Shown here: piece after piece, positions 17,524 through 26,458 of the stretch
Numbering within the stretch: the stretch's first letter is position 1
Layout: every line of letters starts with the position of its first letter
NCBI GenBank assembly: GCA_028285035.1
Contig: JANQQF010000173.1
Location: 1-31,393, forward strand
Direction: 5' to 3'
Source: Phycisphaerae bacterium
GTDB taxonomy: Bacteria > Chloroflexota > Anaerolineae > 4572-78 > J111
DNA: 31,393 nucleotides
Translations under genes and position numbers: made by a program
Notes under the pieces: model-generated
The model's input: the letters and a program-made list of their open reading frames with translations, nothing else
Database searches by the model: none
Told to the model about the DNA's origin: nothing

Positions 17524-19020
17524 CTATGACGAACTCGTAGATACAATGGGCATATAAAGCATACGAAGCAGGCTAAAGGATACCACCGACCCTTTGCCAC
17601 CCGTCACATATAGGTGCTTACCATCTGGGCTAAACACCACCGCATTGGCATTATCCAGTCCATGAACCCCCGCTATCCCATCATCTCGCTGTACCTCTAC
17701 AAAACTCAAAGCTCCCGTCGTCTCATCTCGACTAAACACCGCCACTTCACCACCCAACCAAGCTGTTGTAAACAGATATTTACCATCCGGGCTAACTGTC
17801 ACCGCATTGATCGTACTCAACCCATCAACACCATTTACCCCATTTTGTTGCATCTCCACAAAGCTTAAGGTTCCCGTGGTCTCATTTCGGTTGAACACTG
17901 CCACTGCCTGGTCACTTCCACCCGCCACGTACAGGTGCTTACCATCTAGGCTGACCATCACCGCATTAGCTCCAGCCAACCCATCGACACCCCCCACCCC
18001 ATCCTGCTGTATCTCCACAAAACTCAAGATACCCGTTGTCTCATTTCGGCTAAATACCGCTACTGCCTGGTCACTTCCACCCGCCACATACAGATATTTA
18101 CCATCTGGACTGACCGTCACCGACCTCGCTCCACTCAGCCCATCAACACCACCCACCTCATCCTGCTGCATCTCTACAAAGCTCAAAGCTCCCGTTGTCT
18201 CATTTCGGCTAAATACTGCCACCGCATTGTCATTGGAACCAACTGCGTACAAGTGCTTGCCATCCGGGCTGATTTTTACGGACCAAGCTCCACCCAGTCC
18301 ATCGACACCCCCCACCCCATCTTGCTGCATCTCCACAAAACTCAAGGCCCCTGTTGTCTCATTTCGACTAAACACAACCACCGCGTTGTCACCTGAACTC
18401 ACCGCATACAAATGCTTGCCATCGGGACTGACTGTAACAGATCTGACAAACCCCAACCCATCAACACCATTGATTCCGTTTTGTTGCATCTCCACATAGC
18501 TCAAGGCCCCTGTTGTCTCATTTCGGCTGAACACGGCCACCGCGTTGTCGCCTGCACCTGCCGCGTATAGATGCTTACCATCCGGACTAACCATCGCCGA
18601 TACGGTCCCACCCAGCCCATCGATGCCACCTACCCCATCTCGCTGTATCTCCACAAAGCCTAGAGCCCCCGTCGTCCCGTTCCGGCTAAATACTGTCACT
18701 GTATCATCCAACCAAGTCGCAATGTACAGATGTTTGTCATCGGGGCTGATTATCATTGAAGAAGTAGCCCCAGCCAGTCCACCAATATCTCCCACCTCAT
18801 CTTCCCGTATGTCCACAAAACTCAAGGTTCCCGTCGTCTCATTTCGGTTAAACACTGCCACCGCGTCGTCACCGCCACCTGCTACATACACATACTTACC
18901 ATCCGAACTAACGATTACCGAATAGGCCTCAGCCAGTCCATCGACACCACCCACTCCATCTTGCTGTATCTCTACAAAACTCAGCGCTCCCGTCGTCTCG
19001 TTGCGGTTAAACACTGCCAC
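17524..19020 (-). CDS. 3' part of an amber-interrupted beta-propeller gene (repeats 5-14)
   Basis: This 498-residue frame opens at a GTG (19020-19018) that is really an internal valine: the upstream ORF 19866-19051 is in the same frame and ends at TAG 19053-19051, ten codons earlier. It carries the end of repeat 5 and repeats 6-14 of a unit of about 53 residues (GL.GA.SVTVSPDGKHLY..G..DNAVAVFSRNETTGALSFVE). These are YVTN/lactonase-type propeller blades. It ends RMLYMPIVSTSSS. No ribosome binding site precedes the GTG, so separate translation is doubtful. Counting both pieces gives 14 repeats, enough for two seven-bladed propellers. Confidence 0.75.
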   Translation of the reverse strand: MAVFNRNETTGALSFVEIQQDGVGGVDGLAEAYSVIVSSDGKYVYVAGGGDDAVAVFNRNETTGTLSFVDIREDEVGDIGGLAGATSSMIISPDDKHLYIATWLDDTVTVFSRNGTTGALGFVEIQRDGVGGIDGLGGTVSAMVSPDGKHLYAAGAGDNAVAVFSRNETTGALSYVEMQQNGINGVDGLGFVRSVTVSPDGKHLYAVSSGDNAVVVFSRNETTGALSFVEMQQDGVGGVDGLGGAWSVKISPDGKHLYAVGSNDNAVAVFSRNETTGALSFVEMQQDEVGGVDGLSGARSVTVSPDGKYLYVAGGSDQAVAVFSRNETTGILSFVEIQQDGVGGVDGLAGANAVMVSLDGKHLYVAGGSDQAVAVFNRNETTGTLSFVEMQQNGVNGVDGLSTINAVTVSPDGKYLFTTAWLGGEVAVFSRDETTGALSFVEVQRDDGIAGVHGLDNANAVVFSPDGKHLYVTGGKGSVVSFSLLRMLYMPIVSTSSS

Positions 19021-19050
19021 CGCGTTGTCAAACTGACTTGTCGCATACAG

Positions 19051-19866
19051 CTACTTCCCATCTGGGCTGACCGTCACCGCATTGGCTCCAGCCAGTCCAT
19101 CGACGCCATCCACGCCATCTTGCTGCATCTCCACAAAGCTCAAGGCTCCTGTCAGCTCACTTCGGCTGAACACCGCCACCGCGTTGTCACTTGCACCTGC
19201 TACATACACGTGCTTGCCATCCGGACTGACTGTCACCCACTTGACCTGGCGCAGCCCATCAACGCCACCCACTCCGTCTTGCTGCATCTCCACATAACTC
19301 AACGCTCCCGTCGTCTCATTTCGGCTAAACACTGCTACCGCGTTGTTAGACTCACCTGCTGTATACAGGTGTTTGCCATCGGGGCTAACTGTCACCGAAA
19401 TAGCTCCAGCCAGTCCATCGACACCGCCCACCCCCTGTTGCTGCATCTCCACAAAAGTCAGAGCTCCGGTTGTCTCGTTTCGGCTAAATACCACTACCGC
19501 GCGGTCCTCGAAACCTACCGTATACAGGTACTTACCATCCGGGCTGACGATCATCGCCCTGATCCCATCCAGCCCGTCGATACCGTCCACCCCGTCTCGG
19601 TGTATTTCTACAAAGCTCAAGGCTCCTGTCAGCTCGCTTCGGCTAAACACCACTACCGTATCGTCAATCAAACCCGACGCATACAAATGCTTGCCATCGG
19701 GACTGACCGTTACTGAATTGGCCCCACCCAGTCCTGTACCGTCATACACCGCTTCAATGAAGTGAATTTTTTCGGCCGCCATCACCGGGCTACCCCCTAA
19801 CAAACCCTCTATCATCGTCACAATCATCATCACAACCATTATTCGGGTTGTCTGCTTTCTTATCAT
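19051..19866 (-). CDS. 5' part of an amber-interrupted secreted beta-propeller gene (signal peptide and repeats 1-5)
   Basis: The 271-residue product starts at ATG 19866-19864 with AGGAG 7 nt upstream. Residues 1-30 form a Sec signal peptide (MIRKQTTRIMVVMMIVTMIEGLL...SPVMAA, probable cleavage after VMAA). Four complete repeats of about 53 residues follow, and a fifth breaks off at SPDGK-TAG, where other copies have SPDGKHLY or SPDGKYLY. A single C-to-G change in a TAC (Tyr) codon would create this TAG. The frame continues intact for 508 more codons to another TAG at 17526-17524. Related proteins are lactonase/YVTN-fold secreted propellers, often of unknown substrate. A truncated product of four and a half blades would not close a propeller. 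The gene is divergent from the WD40 regulator at 20049. Confidence 0.8.
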   Translation of the reverse strand: MIRKQTTRIMVVMMIVTMIEGLLGGSPVMAAEKIHFIEAVYDGTGLGGANSVTVSPDGKHLYASGLIDDTVVVFSRSELTGALSFVEIHRDGVDGIDGLDGIRAMIVSPDGKYLYTVGFEDRAVVVFSRNETTGALTFVEMQQQGVGGVDGLAGAISVTVSPDGKHLYTAGESNNAVAVFSRNETTGALSYVEMQQDGVGGVDGLRQVKWVTVSPDGKHVYVAGASDNAVAVFSRSELTGALSFVEMQQDGVDGVDGLAGANAVTVSPDGK

Positions 19867-19873
19867 TTTTTAT

Positions 19874-19878
19874 CTCCT
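19874..19878 (-). promoter_or_regulatory. Ribosome binding site of the beta-propeller gene
   Basis: Minus strand AGGAG, 7 nt before ATG 19866-19864; it supports this start. Confidence 0.75.
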
Positions 19879-19944
19879 GTATAAACTCACCTTTCTGCGC
19901 TGGCAGAGTCGAATATTCTCAATACCTGTATTGTATCAAGCTAG

Positions 19945-19986
19945 CGTAACAAGCACGTGACCAACGATCATAAAAAGCGTGACCAA
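19945..19986 (+). promoter_or_regulatory. Phased CGTGACCAA repeats before copy 2
   Basis: CGTGACCAA at 19956-19964 and 19978-19986 are 22 bp apart. A weaker CGTAACAAG lies at 19945, 11 bp before the first. The arrangement matches the proximal three sites of copy 1. The segments 13126-13200 and 19956-20030 align without gaps with 8 differences in 75 positions. Confidence 0.6.
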
Positions 19987-20007
19987 CTTATCGTAAAAAA
20001 GTATTAA
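19979..20007 (+). promoter_or_regulatory. Candidate promoter of the second BTAD-NB-ARC-WD40 gene
   Basis: GTGACC (19979-19984) and TATTAA (20002-20007) with a 17-nt spacer, the same as in copy 1. A TATAAT (20045-20050) overlaps the called ATG, again at the same place as in copy 1. Confidence 0.45.
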
Positions 20008-20048
20008 TAAGGCCCAGACTACTTTTAAATCTGCAGTAATGGAGTATA

Positions 20049-23000
20049 ATGTGGACAAAATGGGGACAGAACAGGCGGTTTGAGATTACGGATCAACTAA
20101 CCTTAACGTTTCTGGGATCATTCGCGATCAATTTTAAGGGCACACCGATTACGCAATTCCGTACCGACAAGGTACGGGCGTTGTTGATCTATTTGACCTT
20201 GGAACCAGATCAGCCCCACCAACGACGAACCCTCGCTGGTCTATTGTGGCCGGAAGTCTCTGATAAACAGGCGCTCGAAAGTTTACGAACCACCCTCTAT
20301 CGATTACGAAAAACTCTCGATAAGGTCAGCCCCGGCCTGAGCAAAATGTTAATTACCGTCACCCATCAAACAATCCGCTTCAACACCAGCACCACAATGC
20401 AAGTTCAAACCGATGTTACTTATTTTCAAACCCTGATAGCTGCTAGTGAAGCACACCCCCACAAACAATTAAGCGATTGTTCAGTCTGTCTGGAGCAATT
20501 AACGGAAGCCAGCAAACTATATCAAGGTGAGTTATTACCAGGGTTTAGCCTAGCTGATGCCCCAGCCTTTGAAGAGTGGCTACTATTTCAACGAGAAATG
20601 CTTCACCAACAAGCACTGTTGGTCTTTAAGCAACTGGCCGATGCCTATGAAGCCCAAAGCGATTTTGACCAAGCGTTTACCTACGCCAGCCGCCTGCTCA
20701 AGTTAGACTCCTACCGTGAGGACTCACATCGCCAATTGATGCGGTTGTTGGCCTATCGGGGCTTGCCCGACCAAGCTCTGGTCCAATTTTCTGTCTGTCG
20801 TCAATTATTACGAGCTAAACTAGGCACGGAGCCAGAGCCGGAAACCGTGGCTCTGGCCGAGCAGATCCAACAGGGTGCGTTGAAAAAAGTGGAGCAAGAA
20901 CCTCCTCCCCCCTCATCCCCATCTCTTGCTCCCAGCAGCCCGACTCAACGCCAAGAAGGGCAGCCATCAACACCGCGCCACGATTGGAATGATGCGCCCG
21001 TTATCGGTGATTTCTTTGGCCGGACGGAAGAGCTGGCCCAACTTCAGAAGTGGTTGATCATCGATAGGTGTCGATTGGTGACTATTCTGGGAATGGGCGG
21101 GCTGGGCAAAACCAGCTTGGCTGCGCAGATTGCTCGAGCGGTGGCCGACCAATTTGATGTGGTCACTTGGCAATCACTGCTCAACGCGCCCAAGTTGGAT
21201 GAGCTGTTACCGAGTATGCTACAAACCTTACATGGCAGTCCCGTCTTGGATTATCCCGATAGCCTGTCTGAGCAACTCTCCCTACTCCTCGACCAGCTCC
21301 GCCAAAAACGATGTTTATTGGTGCTGGACAATCTGGAAACAATTCTGCAAAGTGAGCCAGCCGGACAATATCGCCCCGGTTATGAAGCCTATACGCGACT
21401 GATTGAAACCCTGGCCCAGCACGAACACCAGAGTTGCCTGCTGATAACCAGTCGCGAACAGCCCCAGAGCCGTTGGCTGATGCCGGGCAACCTGCCCAGT
21501 ATCCAAAGTCTGGCTCTAAATGGCCTGGATGTAGGCGCGAGCCACCAAATGTTGCAGGCCCACGATGTCATCATAGGCCAAACTGAGGCCGACCAGTTAA
21601 CCGATCGCTATTCCGGTAATCCCTTGGCCCTCAAGCTCGTCGCCCAAACCATCCAGGATTTTTATTTTGGGGATGTGGTTGCATTTCTAGGGGAAGAAAC
21701 GCTTATCTTTGATGACATTCGGAGCGTCTTGGATAAACAATTCAATCGGCTATCATCGTTGGAGCAGGATGTTTTGCTGTGGCTGGCCATCAGCCGTGAG
21801 CCGGTGCCTCCGCCGGTCCTAATGGCTGTGCTTGTTCGTCCAGTGCGCCAGCGAGAACTGCTTGAAACACTGCGGTCGCTGCAACAACGCTCGTTATTGG
21901 AGCGGGGCCAGATTGGCTTTCGGCTGCAAAATGTTATCACCGAGTATTTGACTGACTATTTAATTGAACAGGTTAGCCAAGAGATTGAGCACGGCCAGTT
22001 GAACCTATTACATAGCCACGCCTTGTTGCACGCCCAAGCCAAAACCTATGTCCGACAGAGCCAGACTCGCCTCATTTTGCACCCGATTGGTGAACTACTC
22101 CTGGCTAAATTCGGCCTAATCGGTCTAGAAAATCACTTACAACAACTCATCAAAATAATGCAGCTTGAAGAGACCGCTAAACAGAGTTATGCGGGCGGTA
22201 ATATCCTCAATCTACTGCTCTATTTAGAGATTGATGTGACGGGCTATGACTTCTCACAGCTCAGTGTCTGGCAAGCTTATCTACAAAATGTGAGGCTCAA
22301 TGCGATTAATTTCGCTGGAGCTGATTTGGCCCACTCTGTTTTTACCGACACCTTTGGGGCCATATATTCGGTCGATATCAGTCCAGATGGCACCCTGCTG
22401 GCCGCTGGAACCATTGAAGGTGATGTTCGGTTGTGGCGAATGAGCAATGGTCAGCCGATTGCTGTTTTGAGAGGGCATGGCGATGGGGTTACAAACGTAG
22501 CCTTTAGTCCAGATGGACAGACTCTGGCCAGTGGTAGCCTCGACGAAACCATACGGTTATGGGATGTTAAAACCGGACAAGTTCAGCATATTCTTGAGGG
22601 ACACCTCGACTTGATCAGTAGTATCACGTTCAGCCCTGACGGGGCCTTACTGGCCAGTGGGGACACTAATCAAGTCATACATGTGTGGGATGTCAAGACA
22701 GGACAAATCTATTATATCCTTAAAGGGCATGAGGATTGGGTACAAAAAGTAGTGTTTAGCCCAAATGGGCAGATATTGGTCAGTGGTAGTCGAGATGATA
22801 CCGTACGTTTGTGGGATCCTCACACTGGACAACTGCTGCACAGCCTCAAAATGAATAGCAATGGGGTAGAGTCAATCACGCTTAGCCCTGATGGCACCCT
22901 ACTGGCGAGTGGTGGTTTTGACCATACCGTACAGGTGTGGGATGTGAACAATAAGCAAATTCGACATATCTTTCAAGGACATACCAGTACAGTGCCAGAT

Positions 23001-24212
23001 GTTGCGTTTAGCCCAAACGGAGAGCTACTCGCCAGTGCGGGTCGAGATCATACAGTCCGGGTATGGGATCTAAAACGGGAGCAAATTGATCATATATTCC
23101 GGGGACATACAAATACCGTTATAGAAATTGCCTTTAGTCCAGATGGGCGAACGCTTGTCAGCGGGAGTGCTGATCAGACGATGCGATTTTGGGATATTCA
23201 GTCAAGACAAGCCGGGTACACCTTGCAAGGGTATGATAGCCGAATTTGCTGCGTTGCCTATCACCCTGAAGGCACCCTCCTAGCCAGTGGAAGTAGCGAT
23301 CAGATGGTCCGCATATGGGATGCGCAAACAGGCCAAATCCATCACACCCTGCCCGGTCATCTCAATTGGGTCTGGTCTGTGGCCTTTAGCCCAGATGGGC
23401 GAACGCTGGCCAGCGGTAGTGCTGACCAAACCATCCGATTGTGGGACACCCAAACAGGGCAAATGCGACACACCGTGCAAGGTCATCTTGATGAAATAAA
23501 AGGGATTGACTTTAGCCCAGATGGACAGATATTGGCGAGCGGTAGTTTTGATCACACGATACGATTATGGGATGTGAGAACAGGGCAAGCTCACCATACG
23601 TTTAAAGGGCACAATAATTGGGTTCTAGACATTGCCTTTAGCCCAGATGGACAAACGCTGGCCAGTGGGAGTGCTGATCAGACCGTGCAGTTGTGGCACG
23701 TAGACACGGGGCAACATCTCAATACCTTCCAAGGCCACAGTCAAGGGGTAGAGACCATCGCCTTCAGCCCAGATGGAACTCTTTTAGCCAGCGGCGGTTG
23801 GGACCGAACTGTACATTTGTGGGATATCAAAACCGGACAAATACACCATACCCTTACTGAACATACGGGTTGGGTCCGCTCCCTCGCCTTTCATCCAGAC
23901 GGACAAAATCTAGCCAGTGCTAGTAATGATAATACAATCCGCCTCTGGGATGTATCGAGTGGAACGATGCTTCAAGTGTTGGAAGGCCATAGTAATTGGA
24001 TTTACAGCCTCGCTTACAGTCCCGATGGGCAGGCGCTGGTCAGTAGCAGCGCCGATGAGACCATTAAGGTGTGGGATGTTCAAACAGGCGCGTGTCTAGC
24101 CACTTGGCAAGTTCCCGGCCCTTATGCGGGGATGAACATTAATGGGGTGACGGGCATCACCGAGGCCCAGCGGTCGGCGCTGAAGGCATTGGGGGCGGTG
24201 GGGGGTCATTGA
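20049..24212 (+). CDS. AfsR-like regulator: BTAD winged helix, NB-ARC ATPase, 14 WD40 blades (copy 2)
   Basis: The protein has 1387 residues and is a close paralogue of the gene at 13201; the first 100 residues from ITDQLTLTF differ at about 13 positions. The domain order is the same: winged helix (about 12-110), BTAD (110-270), Pro/Ser-rich linker (about 285-312), NB-ARC with GMGGLGKT (348-355), LLVLD (D427), LLITSREQP and GNPLALKL, pentapeptide-like bridge, 14 WD40 blades (about 772-1363), tail [27 protein letters not shown]. The blades toward the C-terminus look more alike between copies than blades 2-6, which have diverged and may carry specificity (by eye). GGAG lies 4 nt before ATG 20049; copy 1 has ATA at the matching codon, so the true start may be further in. 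It may be a transcriptional regulator of itself and of the divergent propeller gene, or a STAND-type sensor in defence. Confidence 0.93.
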   Translation: MWTKWGQNRRFEITDQLTLTFLGSFAINFKGTPITQFRTDKVRALLIYLTLEPDQPHQRRTLAGLLWPEVSDKQALESLRTTLYRLRKTLDKVSPGLSKMLITVTHQTIRFNTSTTMQVQTDVTYFQTLIAASEAHPHKQLSDCSVCLEQLTEASKLYQGELLPGFSLADAPAFEEWLLFQREMLHQQALLVFKQLADAYEAQSDFDQAFTYASRLLKLDSYREDSHRQLMRLLAYRGLPDQALVQFSVCRQLLRAKLGTEPEPETVALAEQIQQGALKKVEQEPPPPSSPSLAPSSPTQRQEGQPSTPRHDWNDAPVIGDFFGRTEELAQLQKWLIIDRCRLVTILGMGGLGKTSLAAQIARAVADQFDVVTWQSLLNAPKLDELLPSMLQTLHGSPVLDYPDSLSEQLSLLLDQLRQKRCLLVLDNLETILQSEPAGQYRPGYEAYTRLIETLAQHEHQSCLLITSREQPQSRWLMPGNLPSIQSLALNGLDVGASHQMLQAHDVIIGQTEADQLTDRYSGNPLALKLVAQTIQDFYFGDVVAFLGEETLIFDDIRSVLDKQFNRLSSLEQDVLLWLAISREPVPPPVLMAVLVRPVRQRELLETLRSLQQRSLLERGQIGFRLQNVITEYLTDYLIEQVSQEIEHGQLNLLHSHALLHAQAKTYVRQSQTRLILHPIGELLLAKFGLIGLENHLQQLIKIMQLEETAKQSYAGGNILNLLLYLEIDVTGYDFSQLSVWQAYLQNVRLNAINFAGADLAHSVFTDTFGAIYSVDISPDGTLLAAGTIEGDVRLWRMSNGQPIAVLRGHGDGVTNVAFSPDGQTLASGSLDETIRLWDVKTGQVQHILEGHLDLISSITFSPDGALLASGDTNQVIHVWDVKTGQIYYILKGHEDWVQKVVFSPNGQILVSGSRDDTVRLWDPHTGQLLHSLKMNSNGVESITLSPDGTLLASGGFDHTVQVWDVNNKQIRHIFQGHTSTVPDVAFSPNGELLASAGRDHTVRVWDLKREQIDHIFRGHTNTVIEIAFSPDGRTLVSGSADQTMRFWDIQSRQAGYTLQGYDSRICCVAYHPEGTLLASGSSDQMVRIWDAQTGQIHHTLPGHLNWVWSVAFSPDGRTLASGSADQTIRLWDTQTGQMRHTVQGHLDEIKGIDFSPDGQILASGSFDHTIRLWDVRTGQAHHTFKGHNNWVLDIAFSPDGQTLASGSADQTVQLWHVDTGQHLNTFQGHSQGVETIAFSPDGTLLASGGWDRTVHLWDIKTGQIHHTLTEHTGWVRSLAFHPDGQNLASASNDNTIRLWDVSSGTMLQVLEGHSNWIYSLAYSPDGQALVSSSADETIKVWDVQTGACLATWQVPGPYAGMNINGVTGITEAQRSALKALGAVGGH
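22362..24125 (+). repeat. Array of 14 WD40 repeats in exact or near-exact 126-bp units (copy 2)
   Basis: Blades are 42 residues with [24 protein letters not shown] consensus. Three blades (those starting VIEIAF, VWSVAF and VLDIAF) share almost the same core SPDG.TL.SGSADQT. The number of blades equals that of copy 1, so the array length is preserved while the sequences shuffle. Confidence 0.9.
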
Positions 24213-24218
24213 AATTAA

Positions 24219-24271
24219 GCGATTGAAATCGCGCCTTGTAGGCTAAAGCCAATCATCCACCTTCGTGGATG
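24219..24271. repeat. REP-like cluster of three small hairpins
   Basis: Directly after copy 2 are GCGATT-GA-AATCGC (24219-24232), GCCT-TGT-AGGC (24233-24243, overlapping GGCT-AA-AGCC 24241-24250) and CATCCAC-CTTC-GTGGATG (24254-24271). The last has a perfect 7-bp stem and could help to end transcription. The arrangement resembles dispersed REP-type elements; other genomic copies cannot be seen here. Confidence 0.5.
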
Positions 24272-24376
24272 AGTTGAGTTTTGTTCGGAAGGTTTCGCTG
24301 AAAGGATTGTTGTTTTATTCGGTATATTGTTAGACAGATAAGGTTGTGTTAAGATTGGGGAGGTCGGCTTAAAAAA

Positions 24377-24429
24377 TTAATGGCTGATACGTCGGGTTAA
24401 ACTTTTAACGCTGACATATCAGCTATTAA
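24377..24429. repeat. 53-nt long imperfect hairpin
   Basis: Outer arms TTAATGGCTGATACGTC (24377-24393) and GACATATCAGCTATTAA (24413-24429) pair at 15 of 17 positions, or 16 counting a G-U pair. They enclose a perfect GTTAAA-CT-TTTAAC hairpin (24396-24409). It lies where base composition changes, just before the AT-rich operon. It could be an element end, a structured leader or a recombination site. Confidence 0.6.
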
Positions 24430-24434
24430 TGGAA

Positions 24435-24466
24435 TTGAACGGATGTATCGATACAATAATTATTGT
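24435..24466 (+). promoter_or_regulatory. Candidate jet operon promoter with two overlapping perfect palindromes
   Basis: TGTATCGATACA (24444-24455, 12 bp) and ACAATAATTATTGT (24453-24466, 14 bp) are both perfect palindromes and share ACA. They end 28 nt before the first start codon of the operon. A weak promoter can be drawn as TTGAAC (24435-24440), 16-nt spacer, TAATTA (24457-24462), so a dimeric repressor here would block the polymerase site. No regulator gene is adjacent. Confidence 0.5.
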
Positions 24467-24494
24467 AGCTAATCTGAATTAGATTAAGCAAGTA

Positions 24495-25793
24495 ATGAAA
24501 GAATACTTTGATTTTATTGAACAAGTAGAAAAAAATTACACTAACATCATTCCCAAAGAAAAATATGGAATGATAGTATTTTTGTTGTTCGAAAAATTTG
24601 GGACAAATGTTTTTTCCGAAGATGAATTAAAAAAAATAATTAGCGATTACAATAATTATTTTGAAAAAGAAAGAGAACTACATAGAGTTATAAAATCAAC
24701 TATTCAGTTTCTTTTAATAAATTTCATAAGAAAGTCCAGAAATGGCTATGTTTTAACGCCCTATTCTCAACATTTTACAAAAGAAATTCGTAAAAAGCTT
24801 CATCGTGACTTTTCACCGTCAGATGTAAGAAAAATATTACTAAACCTTAAAAATGAACTTGGTAAACAACTAAAAGATGATAATTTTAATGAATGGTACG
24901 ACTTTTTTGAGCGATACAAAACAGATTTAGATAATCAGGTGGAGAGTTTAAATAAAAAAATTGATGGTTATGTTCATGATTTTAGAACAGTCATTTTTGA
25001 TAATGACAAACAAAATACTGAACTACTAAAATCAATTCGTGAAGGATTAGAAAAGATAAAAAATCAAGTTATTGAGCTAACAACTGCATTTTCTGATATA
25101 TATGACATCGAAGACTTATTAAATCAAGTAGCCATAAATTCAGAAACAACAATGAAAAACAGGAAAAAGGCAAAAGACTATTTTTCCGACATACGAGACT
25201 ATTTATCATTTATCAATAACCGTATTGATTTAATACAACCTCGGATACAGGAGTTTTTCAGCAATATAAACAGAGCTGATTTTGATAGAAATACTAAAAA
25301 GTTCATATGTCATCTAATTAAGAATACGACACTTGAAAGGATAGACTCAAAAAAGGAATTAGTATTTCCTGATAATGCGATTTTTCAGAAGGAACTTTAC
25401 ACGGAAAAATTCAATTTTACTATTACTGATAATCAACTAAAAAAAGGAAAGACACAGAGCAAAACTGAAAAAACAGATGTTGACCCAAATAACGTTGAAA
25501 AAAAATATCAGTCTGCAAAAAAAGTAAGACAACAAAGAGCAAAAATAGCTAAGTATGTAAATGACATAAAGAAAGATTTAAAGAAAAACAAATCAATAGA
25601 ATACAGTTCATATTTTTACAAAATATTAACAGAAACACAAAACATAAACATCGCAACAAAAGTCGCTTACATTCTTTTAAACGAATATACAAAATCACAA
25701 CAGCATGAGGTCGAAATTGCCGACAAAGCGATTTTGCATAACGATTTTAACAATACCATTTTATGGAAGATGAAAATAAGCAAAATAGAATAG
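24495..25793 (+). CDS. jetA: Wadjet-type kleisin subunit, JetA/MukF-like
   Basis: The protein has 432 residues; function is assigned mainly from its place as first gene of a four-gene SMC operon. Residues 1-100 look like a winged-helix domain (EKYGMIVFLLFEKFGTNVFSEDELKKI). About 105-290 is a long helical region (DNQVESLNKKIDGYVHDFRTVIFDNDKQNTELLKSIREGL split over several helices). About 310-350 is a polar linker, and the C-terminal 80 residues are again helical. This is the kleisin layout that bridges the two SMC heads. The gene is very AT-rich, has no Shine-Dalgarno sequence, and overlaps jetB by 31 nt. JetABCD complexes are known to extrude loops on and cut closed circular plasmid DNA. The subtype cannot be fixed by eye. 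Confidence 0.75.
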   Translation: MKEYFDFIEQVEKNYTNIIPKEKYGMIVFLLFEKFGTNVFSEDELKKIISDYNNYFEKERELHRVIKSTIQFLLINFIRKSRNGYVLTPYSQHFTKEIRKKLHRDFSPSDVRKILLNLKNELGKQLKDDNFNEWYDFFERYKTDLDNQVESLNKKIDGYVHDFRTVIFDNDKQNTELLKSIREGLEKIKNQVIELTTAFSDIYDIEDLLNQVAINSETTMKNRKKAKDYFSDIRDYLSFINNRIDLIQPRIQEFFSNINRADFDRNTKKFICHLIKNTTLERIDSKKELVFPDNAIFQKELYTEKFNFTITDNQLKKGKTQSKTEKTDVDPNNVEKKYQSAKKVRQQRAKIAKYVNDIKKDLKKNKSIEYSSYFYKILTETQNINIATKVAYILLNEYTKSQQHEVEIADKAILHNDFNNTILWKMKISKIE

Positions 25794-26458
25794 AGCAGTT
25801 ATTAAAATATGACTTCTTAACTGCTATTGATGCAAAAGATGTTTTTGCACAAATTGATTATGCCTTACGCCAAGGAAAACACATCCAGCATAAGCACGAT
25901 AAACAAACAACATTGTTTAATTTCATTTATGAACATGAGAAAACCCTAACGAACTATTACACAGATTTTTTTCATGTCAATTTATCGTCAAATGATGCAG
26001 ACAAATTCAATAAATATTATTACTTGTCCTTTAATCCCAATGATAGGGGAATGGTCAGAAAAGGACGCTATGAATACATGGAAAAAAAGCACATTATCAT
26101 AGGTCTTGTTTTTTGGGAATTGTACGAACTTGATATGAATTATCCTGACAGCTTATCAAAATTCTATGAGATTCTTTTTAATCATGACATATACAAAGAT
26201 AGCTTTATTAGGTTGTTTGCCGGAATTGATAGCGAAACAGAAGATTTGTATGAGGACAAGGAGACTGTCAAAAGAGAGATAGTCAAAGCGTTTGACAGTT
26301 TTGAGGATTTAGGTTGGGTTTATTTCAAAAAAGCAGATAATGAACCAAAAGATAAATTTACCATTATGCCTTCCTTCAGAAGGCTGGTTGAAGAGCAATA
26401 CAAAAACGAAATTGAAAACTATGAAGATTTAAGTAAAAAATTACTCGCCGATGAATAA
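25763..26458 (+). CDS. jetB: Wadjet-type JetB/MukE-like accessory subunit
   Basis: The protein has 231 residues, the usual size of MukE/DUF4194-like proteins that bind the kleisin. It is acidic and helical. Recognisable stretches are NRIEQLLKYDFLTAIDAKDVFAQIDYALRQGKHI at the start (as successive helices) and FDSFEDLGWVYFKKADNEPKDKFTIMPSFRRLVEEQY near the end, a winged-helix-like pattern. The start at 25763 lies inside jetA (31-nt overlap, different frame) and has no ribosome binding site, so coupled translation is likely. The end overlaps jetC by 8 nt in the string ATGAATAA. The family assignment rests on size and position more than on motifs. Confidence 0.72.
   Translation: MEDENKQNRIEQLLKYDFLTAIDAKDVFAQIDYALRQGKHIQHKHDKQTTLFNFIYEHEKTLTNYYTDFFHVNLSSNDADKFNKYYYLSFNPNDRGMVRKGRYEYMEKKHIIIGLVFWELYELDMNYPDSLSKFYEILFNHDIYKDSFIRLFAGIDSETEDLYEDKETVKREIVKAFDSFEDLGWVYFKKADNEPKDKFTIMPSFRRLVEEQYKNEIENYEDLSKKLLADE

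Larger units (their letters stand above)
17524..19866 (-). pseudogene. Whole 14-repeat secreted beta-propeller gene with one in-frame TAG
   Basis: Joining both ORFs gives 780 codons, a signal peptide plus 14 units of about 159 bp, with TAG at codon 272. Nothing else is damaged: no frameshift, and repeats are conserved on both sides. This suggests a very recent mutation, a sequencing error or readthrough. TAG also ends the complete frame, so a general reassignment of TAG is unlikely. Confidence 0.7.

Noticed and set aside
19051..19053. Recoded genome in which TAG is sense
   Set aside because: The same gene ends with TAG at 17524-17526 and the first WD40 gene also ends with TAG, so TAG works as a normal stop here.
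17807..19765. Plus-strand ORFs with repeated STPPTPSCCISTKLKAPVV text
   Set aside because: They are the antisense of the 159-bp propeller repeats; the minus frame has a signal peptide, a ribosome binding site and conserved blades.
17524..19866. CRISPR-like array
   Set aside because: The regular 159-bp units are in-frame protein repeats, not short repeats with unique spacers.
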